Shown here: piece by piece, positions 17,319-25,515 of the stretch
Layout of the letters: each line of letters opens with the position of its first letter
How positions within the stretch are numbered: the stretch's first letter is position 1
Assembly: GCA_947625895.1 (NCBI GenBank)
Contig: CANQPZ010000009.1
Location: forward strand, 1 to 45,757
Direction: 5' to 3'
Length of the DNA stretch: 45,757 bases
Source of the DNA: an uncultured Clostridia bacterium
GTDB taxonomy: Bacteria; Bacillota; Clostridia; TANB77; CAG-508
The notes under the pieces: model-generated
Database searches by the model: none
The model's input: only the letters and a program-made list of their open reading frames with translations
Told to the model about the DNA's origin: nothing
Translations under genes and position numbers: made by a program

Positions 17319-17322
17319 TTTT

Positions 17323-17357
17323 AAAAGCCCTTACTGTAATGTAAGGGCTTTTTTTTA
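17323..17357. terminator. Bidirectional terminator between RNHCP and the U32 gene
   Basis: A perfect 12-bp stem AAAAGCCCTTAC/GTAAGGGCTTTT with a six-base loop. A run of T follows on the plus strand. On the minus strand the stem ends in TTTT. It serves two convergent genes, and its T run reaches the stop codon of the minus-strand gene. Confidence 0.88.
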
Positions 17358-19763
17358 TACTATTCTATTAAGGTTACCATTTGTATAATTTTCTCCTTCG
17401 AAACGTTTTCCTGATTTTACTTTATTAATTATTTCTTGAATTTCATCAGGTGTTTCATCTAAAATATCAATTCTGTATGAACAATCTGGAAAATCATTTG
17501 TTGCAAGAGATGTAATTTTAGAATTATATAATGTTGAGATTGTTTGAAAGTTATCAAGATACAATGGAAACTTAAAGTTCATTCTATCTTTCAAAACATA
17601 TTTGTTATTACTATTGCATTTCATACTGCAATCCGGATAACACTTGTTGCTTTTTCCAAGAGGACAATAGTTCATGTTCATTATAGGAGTTCTTCCATAT
17701 ACAATTAGTTCTTGTTTAGATGAAGAAATCAGTTTTTTAACTGAATCTTTATCTAATTCTGGTGAAATTGTCAATCTTTCAATTTCTAAATCAGTAAGTT
17801 CTTTAACTGTATAATCATTGAAAATGTTGAAAGTGTAATTTGCAATTAAAATAAATTTTCTTTTGAATTGTTTTATGAACTTGAAATTAGAAATATTTGA
17901 AAGGATAAATCCTTTTATATTATATTTTTCAAGTGCATTTTCAATACTACCTGAAAGTAAATTTCTATAATTTGGTTTAATTATATTTGGCAGATAAATG
18001 TATATATTAAATTTTTCATTAAGAGAAGATATTATTTTTTCATAATTTTTATTTCCAAAAAATTTTAAAGGAATATAGACATTATCAAAGCCTTCTAATT
18101 TACTGTAATCAGAATCTTCATAAAGATTGTTTAAAAGTACAGATAATTCTTTTTGCCCATTAGGTTGCTTTAAATCTATTACTTCTGGAACAGCATCTGA
18201 TTTTCTACTTATTTTTGAAATAGCAAATTCTTCAACTAAAGCTAAAGATGTTCTTCTTAATTCGTTAAGTGATTTTATATTTGGTAAAAATGTGTTTTCA
18301 TCTATATTTACTTTAATGTTTTTAAAATAGTATGGTGTATTATTTGTCTTACTAATTTGGCTAATAACTTTTTCTTTTTCTAATGGATGTCTTAAAGCTT
18401 CTTGTGGAAGAGAATCTATTTCACAATAGATATCAAGTTTCCTATATAGCTCTAAGTCACTTGCTGAGCTAACATGAATTGATATTGGTTTGTTTTTTGA
18501 AATTCTTATTTCACAATTTAAAGGAACCTGTTTTGTTTCTACATCTGTATTGTAAGATGTTAATGCGTTTTGAGATAATGTTTTAGAAGACATTTTAAAT
18601 ACTTTGTCTCCAACTTTTATATTTCCTTTCATCCTTCCTATAGTAACAAAATCTTCTGGAGAAGCTTCTTTAATATTTTCATTATTTTCCATTAGTTCAG
18701 AAATAGTATATTCACCAGTTTCATTTTCAATAGAAATTGTATCTCCAACTTTTAAAGTTTCATTAATAGATAGAGTAATTAATCCCTTAGTTTCATTATA
18801 TTTAGCGATATGACCTAAGAATAATCCCATGTTATTAGGTTTATTTTTAAATATGAAAGATGTGTTAGGGTGTACATCTAAATGTCCTGAAGAAAAGTTA
18901 CCTCTATTAAAAACTTGCATCAATGTTTTAATATCTTTTGGATCAACAACATAATCCTTTTTTTCTTTAGCCAAATCAATGTATTTTCTATATATTCTAG
19001 TAACTGTTGCAACATATTCAGGATTTTTCATTCTACCTTCAATTTTAAGTGATTTTACTCCACATGCAATTAGACGTGGAAGATATTCTAATCCGCATAA
19101 ATCACGAGGACTAAGCAAGTAACCTTTATCTATAACTTTTTTATCATTTTCTATTAATTCGTAAGGAAGCCTACAGCCTTGTGCACATTTACCACGATTT
19201 CCAGAACGGCCGCCAATCATACTAGAGAATAGACATTGACCTGAATATGATATACATAGAGCACCATGAACAAAACATTCAACTTCTATTTGAACATTTT
19301 GAGTAATATATTCAATTTCTTCTATTGATAATTCTCTAGAAAGAATAACTCTTCTAAAGCCTAGTTCTTGAAGCATAATAGCACCTTGCAAATTATGTAC
19401 AGACATTTGAGTGCTTGCATGAATTGGAAGATCAGGAAAAGCTTTAATTAATTGTTTCCCTAATCCTAAATCTTGAACTATTATGGCATCTATACCAAAT
19501 TCATATGCTTTTTTAGCAAGTTCAAAAGCAGCATCAATTTCATCATTTTTAATTAATATATTTAAAGTTAAATTAGTTTTGACTCCACGAATTTTACAAT
19601 AGGTGATAGCTTTCTTTAATTCATTTATACTGAAATTCTTTGCGGAATATCTAGCATTAAATAAATTAGCACCTAAATAAACACAATCTGCACCATTTTG
19701 TACAGCAGCTTTTAGGCATTCAAAATCGCCGACTGGAGAAAGTAGTTCGGTTTCTATGTTCAT
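17355..19763 (-). CDS. U32 family protein with DUF3656, RlhA-like
   Basis: A member of the peptidase U32 family; the E. coli relative RlhA hydroxylates 23S rRNA C2501, so an RNA-hydroxylating role is more likely than proteolysis. The 802 residues open with the family's TIM-barrel-like part (ELLSPVGDFECLKAAVQNGA, VYLGANLFNARY). They hold the conserved cysteine region CISYSGQCLFSS, GGRSGNRGKCAQGCRLPYEL, followed by LSPRDLCGL and KIEGRMKNPEYVA. A long C-terminal part is consistent with DUF3656 and ends with another cysteine cluster (CPLGKSNKCYPDCSMKC). ATG is preceded on the minus strand by GAGGTAA. Confidence 0.9.
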   Translation of the reverse strand: MNIETELLSPVGDFECLKAAVQNGADCVYLGANLFNARYSAKNFSINELKKAITYCKIRGVKTNLTLNILIKNDEIDAAFELAKKAYEFGIDAIIVQDLGLGKQLIKAFPDLPIHASTQMSVHNLQGAIMLQELGFRRVILSRELSIEEIEYITQNVQIEVECFVHGALCISYSGQCLFSSMIGGRSGNRGKCAQGCRLPYELIENDKKVIDKGYLLSPRDLCGLEYLPRLIACGVKSLKIEGRMKNPEYVATVTRIYRKYIDLAKEKKDYVVDPKDIKTLMQVFNRGNFSSGHLDVHPNTSFIFKNKPNNMGLFLGHIAKYNETKGLITLSINETLKVGDTISIENETGEYTISELMENNENIKEASPEDFVTIGRMKGNIKVGDKVFKMSSKTLSQNALTSYNTDVETKQVPLNCEIRISKNKPISIHVSSASDLELYRKLDIYCEIDSLPQEALRHPLEKEKVISQISKTNNTPYYFKNIKVNIDENTFLPNIKSLNELRRTSLALVEEFAISKISRKSDAVPEVIDLKQPNGQKELSVLLNNLYEDSDYSKLEGFDNVYIPLKFFGNKNYEKIISSLNEKFNIYIYLPNIIKPNYRNLLSGSIENALEKYNIKGFILSNISNFKFIKQFKRKFILIANYTFNIFNDYTVKELTDLEIERLTISPELDKDSVKKLISSSKQELIVYGRTPIMNMNYCPLGKSNKCYPDCSMKCNSNNKYVLKDRMNFKFPLYLDNFQTISTLYNSKITSLATNDFPDCSYRIDILDETPDEIQEIINKVKSGKRFEGENYTNGNLNRIV

Positions 19764-19805
19764 TTTATTACCTCATATTTTAGTAAAAATTACTTTATAT
19801 TTCTT

Positions 19806-19833
19806 ATATAAAATTTTAGTCAAAATTTTATAT
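19806..19833 (-). promoter_or_regulatory. 12-bp perfect inverted repeat in the U32 gene leader
   Basis: ATATAAAATTTT and its exact complement are separated by four bases. On the minus strand it falls right where the transcript should begin downstream of the TATAAT at 19838-19843. It could be an operator or a 5' stem-loop that protects the mRNA. Confidence 0.4.
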
Positions 19834-19837
19834 CATA

Positions 19838-19846
19838 ATTATACCA
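19838..19846 (-). promoter_or_regulatory. Extended -10 element of the U32 gene
   Basis: The minus strand reads TGGTATAAT (TGnTATAAT). No good -35 box is present 17 bases upstream. Confidence 0.5.
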
Positions 19847-19908
19847 TAAAAACAAATTCGAAATGTCGAAAATAGGTATTTTGTAACAAAAATGACATGT
19901 TTTATCTG

Positions 19909-19937
19909 TTGACTTAAAAAAATCTATAATATATACT
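19909..19937 (+). promoter_or_regulatory. Promoter of the dockerin-protein operon
   Basis: TTGACT, 17 bases, TATACT. It lies about 40 bases before the preferred start codon at 19979. Confidence 0.6.
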
Positions 19938-19978
19938 TTTTATTAGATATTATGTCGAATTATGACAGGGAGGGACAA

Positions 19979-21745
19979 ATGAAAAAATTATCTAGAAAAT
20001 TATTAAGTCTAATTTTAATTTTTATATTAGTTTTTACTTTTGTTCATACTTTTTTTATAAAATCAAAAGCTGATGCTTCAAGTGCTACACCTTTAGATGC
20101 TTCATACACACAATATGTTAAATCAGGAATTAATGCGTTTCCAGAAAGTTATCAAAAGAAATTAGCATATTTAAAATATTTACATCCGAACTGGGAATTT
20201 AATGCTTATTATACAGGTATAAGTTGGGATCAAGTTACATCATCATTAGCAGAAAATAAATGCGGAAAAAATACAATTTACAAATCAGATGTATTAGATC
20301 CTCAAATATTATGCAAGTGTGGATCAATGGGTGATGTAGGATATTATTGTGCTTCTGGTAAAATTGTTAATTACTATCTAGATCCTAGAAACTTTTTAGG
20401 TGAGGCAACGGTATTCCAGTTTATGGATTTGTCAGATGGTAGTGGAATAACTAGAGATGCTGTGGCAAGAACGGTCTCAGGAACATATTTATCAGGCTAT
20501 GTTGATGATATTATGGCTGCTGCTAATGATGTAAGAATAAATCCTTTACATATAGTAGCAACAATTTTTCAAGAGATGGGAAAGAAATCCGAAATACCAA
20601 AAGCTATCACAGGAACAGTTCCAGGATATGAAAATTGTTATAATTTTTATAATTATGGTGCTACAGATGGGGCTGGAGCAGTTGAAAGAGGTTTAGCAAA
20701 AGCAAGAGAACTTGGCTGGACTACACCTAGAAAAGCTTTAGCTGGCGGAGCTCAAATATTAGCAAATGAATATATTTATAAGGGTCAAACAACAAAATAT
20801 TTTTATAAATTTGATGTGGTTGGAAATGAGATAGTAACAGAATCATCAGGACAAAGAAATTATTCAAAAGATAGATTTTTCTCACATCAGTATATGACAA
20901 ATTTAAGAGATCCATCATCTCAAGCAGGAAGTTTATATGATACATACGTTGCAAATGGAATCATAGATACAGGTATTACTTTTACAATACCGGTATATAA
21001 TAATATGCCTTCTACACCAATAGAATTTCCAACTTCTTTACCTTCTTCATCATTGTGTGAAGTAAAATGTATGAAAGATGCTGGAGTTTCATTAAGAAAA
21101 AGTCCAGGAGGAGGATCTTATGGAACTCTAATTAAAGGAACACCAATGGTGCGTTTGGGAACTTCAGGATCATGGACACAAGTTAAAATAATTAGAGCTA
21201 CTTCATTTACATCTGGAGCAGGATGGAATGGAGAAGAATTAATAGGCTATATGTCAAGCGAATATGTTGGAGATTATAAAGCTGATGTGCCAGATTATCG
21301 TGGAGTTGTTGATATGGGAGCTGGAGGAATAACTCCAGGTGCTACTCAAGGAAAAGCTGAATTTAAGACAGATGATAATAATAATCAAATGTTTATGACT
21401 CCTGCAACTAAAGTTGAAGATGTTAAAAAACAATATGCTGATGCTGAATTCAAGAAAGCAGATGGAACAGTTATAACAGATTCATCTGAATATTTGGGAA
21501 CAGGTTCAACAGTAACTGTTGGTGAAAAAACATATACAGTAATAAAATATGGCGATTTAAACGGTGATGGAAACGTTTCACCAATAGATTATGTTCAGAT
21601 AAAAAATCATATAACTGGTGCTAGTATTTTAAAAGATACTAATAAACTAAAAGCAGCTAATGTTAATAAAGATTCAGATATATCACCATTAGATTATGTA
21701 CAAGTTAAAAATTATATAACAAAAGGGAATGATATAACATTATAA
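19979..21745 (+). CDS. Secreted glucosaminidase-like protein with SH3 and type I dockerin
   Basis: A 588-residue exported protein. I chose the ATG at 19979 because AGGGAGGG lies five bases upstream and a classic signal peptide (KKLSRK, then LLSLILIFILVFTFVHTFF) begins there; an ATG 27 bases earlier lacks a ribosome binding site. After the signal comes a region like clostridial beta-N-acetylglucosaminidase proteins (FPESYQKKLAYLKYLHPNW; ATIFQEMG), then an SH3-like part (about 360-420). A linker module follows, and two dockerin calcium loops close the chain (DLNGDGNVSPIDY and NVNKDSDISPLDY, about 524-588). It probably trims peptidoglycan while docked to a cohesin, which I do not see here. Confidence 0.82.
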   Translation: MKKLSRKLLSLILIFILVFTFVHTFFIKSKADASSATPLDASYTQYVKSGINAFPESYQKKLAYLKYLHPNWEFNAYYTGISWDQVTSSLAENKCGKNTIYKSDVLDPQILCKCGSMGDVGYYCASGKIVNYYLDPRNFLGEATVFQFMDLSDGSGITRDAVARTVSGTYLSGYVDDIMAAANDVRINPLHIVATIFQEMGKKSEIPKAITGTVPGYENCYNFYNYGATDGAGAVERGLAKARELGWTTPRKALAGGAQILANEYIYKGQTTKYFYKFDVVGNEIVTESSGQRNYSKDRFFSHQYMTNLRDPSSQAGSLYDTYVANGIIDTGITFTIPVYNNMPSTPIEFPTSLPSSSLCEVKCMKDAGVSLRKSPGGGSYGTLIKGTPMVRLGTSGSWTQVKIIRATSFTSGAGWNGEELIGYMSSEYVGDYKADVPDYRGVVDMGAGGITPGATQGKAEFKTDDNNNQMFMTPATKVEDVKKQYADAEFKKADGTVITDSSEYLGTGSTVTVGEKTYTVIKYGDLNGDGNVSPIDYVQIKNHITGASILKDTNKLKAANVNKDSDISPLDYVQVKNYITKGNDITL

Positions 21746-21761
21746 AAGGAGGAAGAATACT

Positions 21762-23231
21762 TTGCGTATTAAAAAAATTGGTATAAAAATATTAATAATA
21801 ACAATCTTTATATTATTAAATATTAGAACATCTTCTAATGCAATAAGTATTAGTGTTAGTAGTTCTTCAGTAAGTGTTCCACAAGGAGGAACGGTGACAG
21901 TCAGAGTTACTGGAAGTGATGCAATTGGAAATATTACAGCAACATCATCTAATAATGGAATAGCAACAGCAAGTATAAGTGATACATGGATAGAAAATAA
22001 TTCTGTTGTTGTAACGATATCTGGAAAAAGTGTCGGACAGACTACTATAAAATTGACTGGAAAAATGGCTAATAATGCTGGAACAACAGAACAATCAATA
22101 AATAAAACAATTACAGTAAATGTTACATCAAATAGTGGTGGAGGAAGTTCTGGAGGATCAACAAACAATGGCGGAGGTAGTACAAATAATACAAACAATG
22201 CAAATTGCAACTTGAAAAATCTTGGAATTAGACCTCATGATTTTTCTGGATTTTCTGCTAATAAAACAAGCTATAGCGTAAATGTTCCAAATGATTGTAC
22301 ATCAGTAGAGGTATATGCCCAGGCAGCTGCTAGTGGAGCAAAAGTTTCTGGAACAGGTACAAAAACTTTAAAAGAGGGAACAAACAAATTTAATGTTGTA
22401 GTTTCTAATGGAGGAAAGACAAAAACATATACAATTTCAGTCATTAGAGCAACAAACCCAGACTCACAAGAAGTTCCTAATGTTATTGAAGAGTTAGATG
22501 AACAACCTGTAGAAGAAAATCCTGGAATTGGACTTTCAAAGCTTGAAATACCAGGATATGAACTTGATAAAGAATTTGCAACTAATGTATATGAATATAT
22601 TGTAAAAGCTGACAAAGAATTGACAATAGAAGAATTAAATGAAATTAAAGATCAATTAGTTCTTGAACTTAATTTAGATACTGTAATTTATGAAGCTACA
22701 GCAGAGATAACAGAAGATGGAACAAGACAAATTGTTATTGTTGTAAAAGATGAAGAAAGAGAATATGCAAGATATACAATTAAGTTTGAGGTTGAAAATG
22801 AAGATGAGGCTGTTGCAGGAATTATAGCAGATGAAAACCCAACAGATTCAGGAACTGGACTTCCAACATTATCTTTAACAAATAGAGTATACATTTTAGC
22901 TACATTATTAGGGATTACTCTATGTGTGTCTATAGCATTAGCAGTAAACTCTTATATACAAACAAGAAAATTGAGAGAATATACTGATGATGAATATTAT
23001 GAAGATGAAGAAGGCAGTGCATTTGATCCAATGAATCAATTCTATGATGAATTTCAAGGAGCAAATGGAGAAGAACAACAACCAGAAGTTTCAAAGGAAG
23101 CTGAAGAATTGATCGATCCCACGCAAGATTTTGGAGAAATAACAACTGAAATTATTTCTAAATCTCAAAAATTGAACGGATATAGAAATTTAAGAGGACA
23201 AAGAAAACCAACAGGTGGTAGACATTTTTAA
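21762..23231 (+). CDS. Membrane-anchored surface protein with Ig-like and cadherin-like domains
   Basis: A 489-residue surface protein. TTG is the start: AAAGGAGG lies nine bases upstream and a signal-like segment (KKIGIKILIITIFILLNI) follows. Order: an Ig/Big2-like Ser/Thr-rich domain (about 30-125), a Gly/Ser/Asn linker (SNSGGGSSGGS), a cadherin-like beta-sandwich domain (about 146-230), a second one (about 252-350), a membrane helix (about 375-396), and a cytosolic acidic tail of some 90 residues ending in KPTGGRHF. It starts 16 bases after the dockerin protein gene, so the two should be made together. A role as anchor for its secreted neighbour is inference. Confidence 0.78.
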   Translation: MRIKKIGIKILIITIFILLNIRTSSNAISISVSSSSVSVPQGGTVTVRVTGSDAIGNITATSSNNGIATASISDTWIENNSVVVTISGKSVGQTTIKLTGKMANNAGTTEQSINKTITVNVTSNSGGGSSGGSTNNGGGSTNNTNNANCNLKNLGIRPHDFSGFSANKTSYSVNVPNDCTSVEVYAQAAASGAKVSGTGTKTLKEGTNKFNVVVSNGGKTKTYTISVIRATNPDSQEVPNVIEELDEQPVEENPGIGLSKLEIPGYELDKEFATNVYEYIVKADKELTIEELNEIKDQLVLELNLDTVIYEATAEITEDGTRQIVIVVKDEEREYARYTIKFEVENEDEAVAGIIADENPTDSGTGLPTLSLTNRVYILATLLGITLCVSIALAVNSYIQTRKLREYTDDEYYEDEEGSAFDPMNQFYDEFQGANGEEQQPEVSKEAEELIDPTQDFGEITTEIISKSQKLNGYRNLRGQRKPTGGRHF

Positions 23232-23245
23232 AATTAAATATATAT

Positions 23246-23276
23246 AAGGCTCTTGCTTATATGCAAGAGCTTTTTT
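23246..23276 (+). terminator. Intrinsic terminator of the surface-protein operon
   Basis: An 8-bp GC-containing stem GCTCTTGC/GCAAGAGC, extendable by A-T and G-T pairs, with a six-base loop and six T after it. Confidence 0.82.
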
Positions 23277-23312
23277 AGTCTTATTTTGGCTTTTTTTGTC
23301 GATGAAAAAAGC

Positions 23313-23341
23313 TTGCAATACCAGTATTTAGATAGTATAAT
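23313..23341 (+). promoter_or_regulatory. Promoter in the 594-bp gap
   Basis: TTGCAA, 17 bases, TATAAT. No gene follows for 480 bases. A terminator lies 310 bases downstream. Confidence 0.6.
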
Positions 23342-23347
23342 TCAAAA

Positions 23348-23679
23348 CAGTTAATATTAATTAACGTATTTATTTCTATAGTTGTATTTTTATTCAAAAA
23401 TACAAATTTCCCCAAAAATAAGAATAAATTAATTTGGTATTTATGTTAAATGTATTTTGTACGTTAATATAAATATTAACAATTTTGTGGAAAGGAGGAT
23501 CATTATTATTTTAGCCTTTGCTTTTATGTCTATTAAATTTAAAAGGTATAGCCCCCAATTAAATATAATTAGATAATAAATAATAGAATAATAAAATGTA
23601 TTAGAAAAAAGTGATAAATACCAAATTATATTTATGCACTACTACTAATTAAAGCGAAGGAAATTCCTTCGCTTTTTTT
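23348..23679 (+). ncRNA. Candidate non-coding transcript, about 330 nt
   Basis: This stretch sits between a promoter and a strong terminator and has no credible reading frame. It is rich in self-complementarity: a 15-bp perfect long-range pair (23430-23444 with 23614-23628), the hairpin TGTATTTTT/AAAAATACA near 23383-23404, and two similar GTTAAT...ATTAAC hairpins at about 23350-23365 and 23463-23480. An AAAGGAGG lies at 23491-23498, but no ATG, GTG or TTG stands at the right distance; the nearest ATG (a 16-codon frame) is about 27 bases away. I cannot assign an RNA family. The rest of the gap (23680-23772) is AT-rich with no feature I can support. Confidence 0.45.
23651..23679 (+). terminator. 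Intrinsic terminator of the candidate non-coding transcript
   Basis: AAAGCGAAGG and its complement CCTTCGCTTT form a perfect stem with a short loop, followed by a run of T. Confidence 0.8.
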
Positions 23680-23772
23680 ACACTATAGAACAGTGCTCCG
23701 AATTTCCTATAATATAATAGCTTTGTCAAATAAAAACTAAAAAAATGGAATTGCATTTTTTGTAAAATTATA

Positions 23773-23801
23773 TTGAAAAAGCAATGTTTTTGATATATAC
23801 T
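23773..23801 (+). promoter_or_regulatory. Promoter of the 222-aa protein gene
   Basis: TTGAAA, 17 bases, TATACT, 25 bases before the start codon. Confidence 0.6.
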
Positions 23802-23825
23802 TCTTTCTAGAAAAGGAAGTGGAAT

Positions 23826-24494
23826 ATGGAAAATAAAAAGAAATTTATCTTAGCAATTCCAACGATAATTATAATTATAGTTACGATTGTAGGAATTTCT
23901 TTGATTTTTTATAACCGACATTTTAAAAAATTAAGCAGAGATGATGCAAAAATATTAGCTGAAAAGGTTACTAATATTAATAATATTTCGTGCGAAATTG
24001 TTACTGAATCGACAGTACCTGGTGCATCACAATATACTGTTGATTATAAACTTAAAGACAATAAATTAATTACTAAAAATAATGATTATTTGACATATGA
24101 AAATGATGATGAAAATTCCAAAATACAAATAGATGATACTGAAAAAGTTGCATTCACATTTAAAGAATATGAAAGTGATATACAAATATTCAAAGAATCA
24201 CTTTGTTATGCTCTTCAATTATTAAAAAGCGATGAATGTGAATATAAATTCTTGAAATATGAAACTATGAATGGCATAAAATGTGCATCAATTGAACTTA
24301 CTGAAGGAAATGCTAAATTTAATTTCTGGTTAGATAAAAAAACTGGAATGATAGTTAAATTTGAAGGAAATGATTATATAGAAGGCATCGGAGAAGTTAC
24401 TGTTACTAGATATTACAGATATCAAATTGATAGTGTGAAAGATGAGGATGTTGCAAAACCAGATTTAACTGATTATACAATAGAAGAATTATAG
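23826..24494 (+). CDS. Membrane-anchored extracytoplasmic protein, unknown function
   Basis: A 222-residue protein. Residues 6-28 form one membrane helix after a lysine-rich start (MENKKKF), so the rest should face outward. The outer part alternates charged beta-like strands; the pattern INNISCEIVTES...YKLKDNKLI...WLDKKTGMIVKFEG is reminiscent of LolA/RseB-type lipoprotein-carrier folds, but I am not sure of that. AAAAGGAAG precedes the ATG. The next gene starts 33 bases later, so the two probably form an operon. Confidence 0.68.
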   Translation: MENKKKFILAIPTIIIIIVTIVGISLIFYNRHFKKLSRDDAKILAEKVTNINNISCEIVTESTVPGASQYTVDYKLKDNKLITKNNDYLTYENDDENSKIQIDDTEKVAFTFKEYESDIQIFKESLCYALQLLKSDECEYKFLKYETMNGIKCASIELTEGNAKFNFWLDKKTGMIVKFEGNDYIEGIGEVTVTRYYRYQIDSVKDEDVAKPDLTDYTIEEL

Positions 24495-24527
24495 TAAACA
24501 AAAGAAAGAAATATATAGGAGATAGAA

Positions 24528-25406
24528 ATGAAAAATTCAAATTATTTGATTGATTTTTCATATAAGCTTGATTGCTTAATATCAGAAATCAATAAATTGA
24601 ATAGTAAAATACGTCTATGCAAAATTAATGCAAGACTATTTAATATTGACGTAAAAACACATAATCCTATTTCTCCTGATTATTTCTTGAAACTAAGAGA
24701 TTTTTTACATGAAAAAATTGAAGAAGGAAGTAAGTATGATAGAAAAATTGCTGAATTAAAAAGAAATTTTTCTAGAGAATATGAATCAATAATACGAAAA
24801 ATTGCAAAAGAGATAAATAAAATTGAAGAAGAACAAGAAACAGAGATAAATAAAGTCGTTTATAGAGCTATTTATGCTGCTAGATTTAATAATGAAAATT
24901 ATTTAAGTGAAACATATAATGTTAAAAGTTCAATTTTTGAAGCTTTTCTTGGAATTGCAAAATACAGAAAATTATCTTATATAAATCATCAGTTAAAAGC
25001 AAAGCTTGTTGAAAAAGAATATAATGAAACTAATTTTACTAGAAAGAGTGTTTTTGAATTAGTTAATATGATTGAAAATGCAGATGTAAAAGATGGAGAT
25101 CTTTTATGCTTACAAGATGATATAATTAAAGCTTTTATGATAGACAGAAATGTTATTAAAAGAAACATCAAGGATACTTGGAAACAAGCAGTATTAATAC
25201 CAGATGGTGTATTTGAGAAGAAAGCACATTATAAAATATTAAATAAAAATTTAGTGCAAGAAAATAAAGAATTAGAAATGTCTTTAAAAGAGAATAGATT
25301 GATTGTTGAAAAAGAAAAAAATATATCAATGAATAATTTAATCACATTGAACTCTAAATTAGCAAAAATAGTAATGCCAACATTAAATTTTGAAAAAAAC
25401 AATTAA
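24528..25406 (+). CDS. Coiled-coil rich cytosolic protein, unknown function
   Basis: A 292-residue protein that I do not recognise. It is rich in Lys, Glu, Asn and Ile with long helical stretches (for example KIAKEINKIEEEQETEINK and the C-terminal VQENKELEMSLKENRLIVEK), which suggests coiled coils. No signal peptide, membrane helix or catalytic motif is visible. TAGGAG lies eight bases before the ATG. It follows the membrane-anchored 222-residue protein and ends before a strong terminator. Confidence 0.7.
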   Translation: MKNSNYLIDFSYKLDCLISEINKLNSKIRLCKINARLFNIDVKTHNPISPDYFLKLRDFLHEKIEEGSKYDRKIAELKRNFSREYESIIRKIAKEINKIEEEQETEINKVVYRAIYAARFNNENYLSETYNVKSSIFEAFLGIAKYRKLSYINHQLKAKLVEKEYNETNFTRKSVFELVNMIENADVKDGDLLCLQDDIIKAFMIDRNVIKRNIKDTWKQAVLIPDGVFEKKAHYKILNKNLVQENKELEMSLKENRLIVEKEKNISMNNLITLNSKLAKIVMPTLNFEKNN

Positions 25407-25433
25407 TAAAATGAAAGAATATCAAGTTAAATA

Positions 25434-25480
25434 AGTACTTGCAAGATATGAAATATGTCTTGTAAGTACTCATTTTTTTT
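25434..25480 (+). terminator. Intrinsic terminator overlapping the rsmE promoter
   Basis: A 16-bp stem with a few mismatches and G-T pairs (AGTACTTGCAAGATAT against ATGTCTTGTAAGTACT), a five-base loop, then CA and eight T. The right arm contains the -35 box of the next promoter. Confidence 0.8.
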
Positions 25481-25488
25481 GATATAAT
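25460..25488 (+). promoter_or_regulatory. Promoter of rsmE
   Basis: TTGTAA, 17 bases, TATAAT. The -35 box lies inside the right arm of the preceding terminator. Confidence 0.6.
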
Positions 25489-25515
25489 CATTTTATTATT
25501 AAGATAGGTAAAGTT

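Noticed and set aside
17355..19763. True secreted collagenase-type peptidase
   Set aside because: There is no signal peptide, and the U32/DUF3656 pattern fits RlhA-like RNA-modifying proteins better.
19952..19978. Earlier ATG for the dockerin protein
   Set aside because: It has no ribosome binding site, and the in-frame AGGGAGGG at 19967-19974 serves the ATG at 19979.
21740..22210. Long minus-strand frame opposite the surface protein
   Set aside because: It is the shadow of a Ser/Thr/Gly-rich gene on the plus strand, with no ribosome binding site or coding character.
23545..23575. 16-codon peptide gene after the AAAGGAGG in the 23.5-kb gap
   Set aside because: The ATG is about 27 bases from the site, too far for normal initiation.
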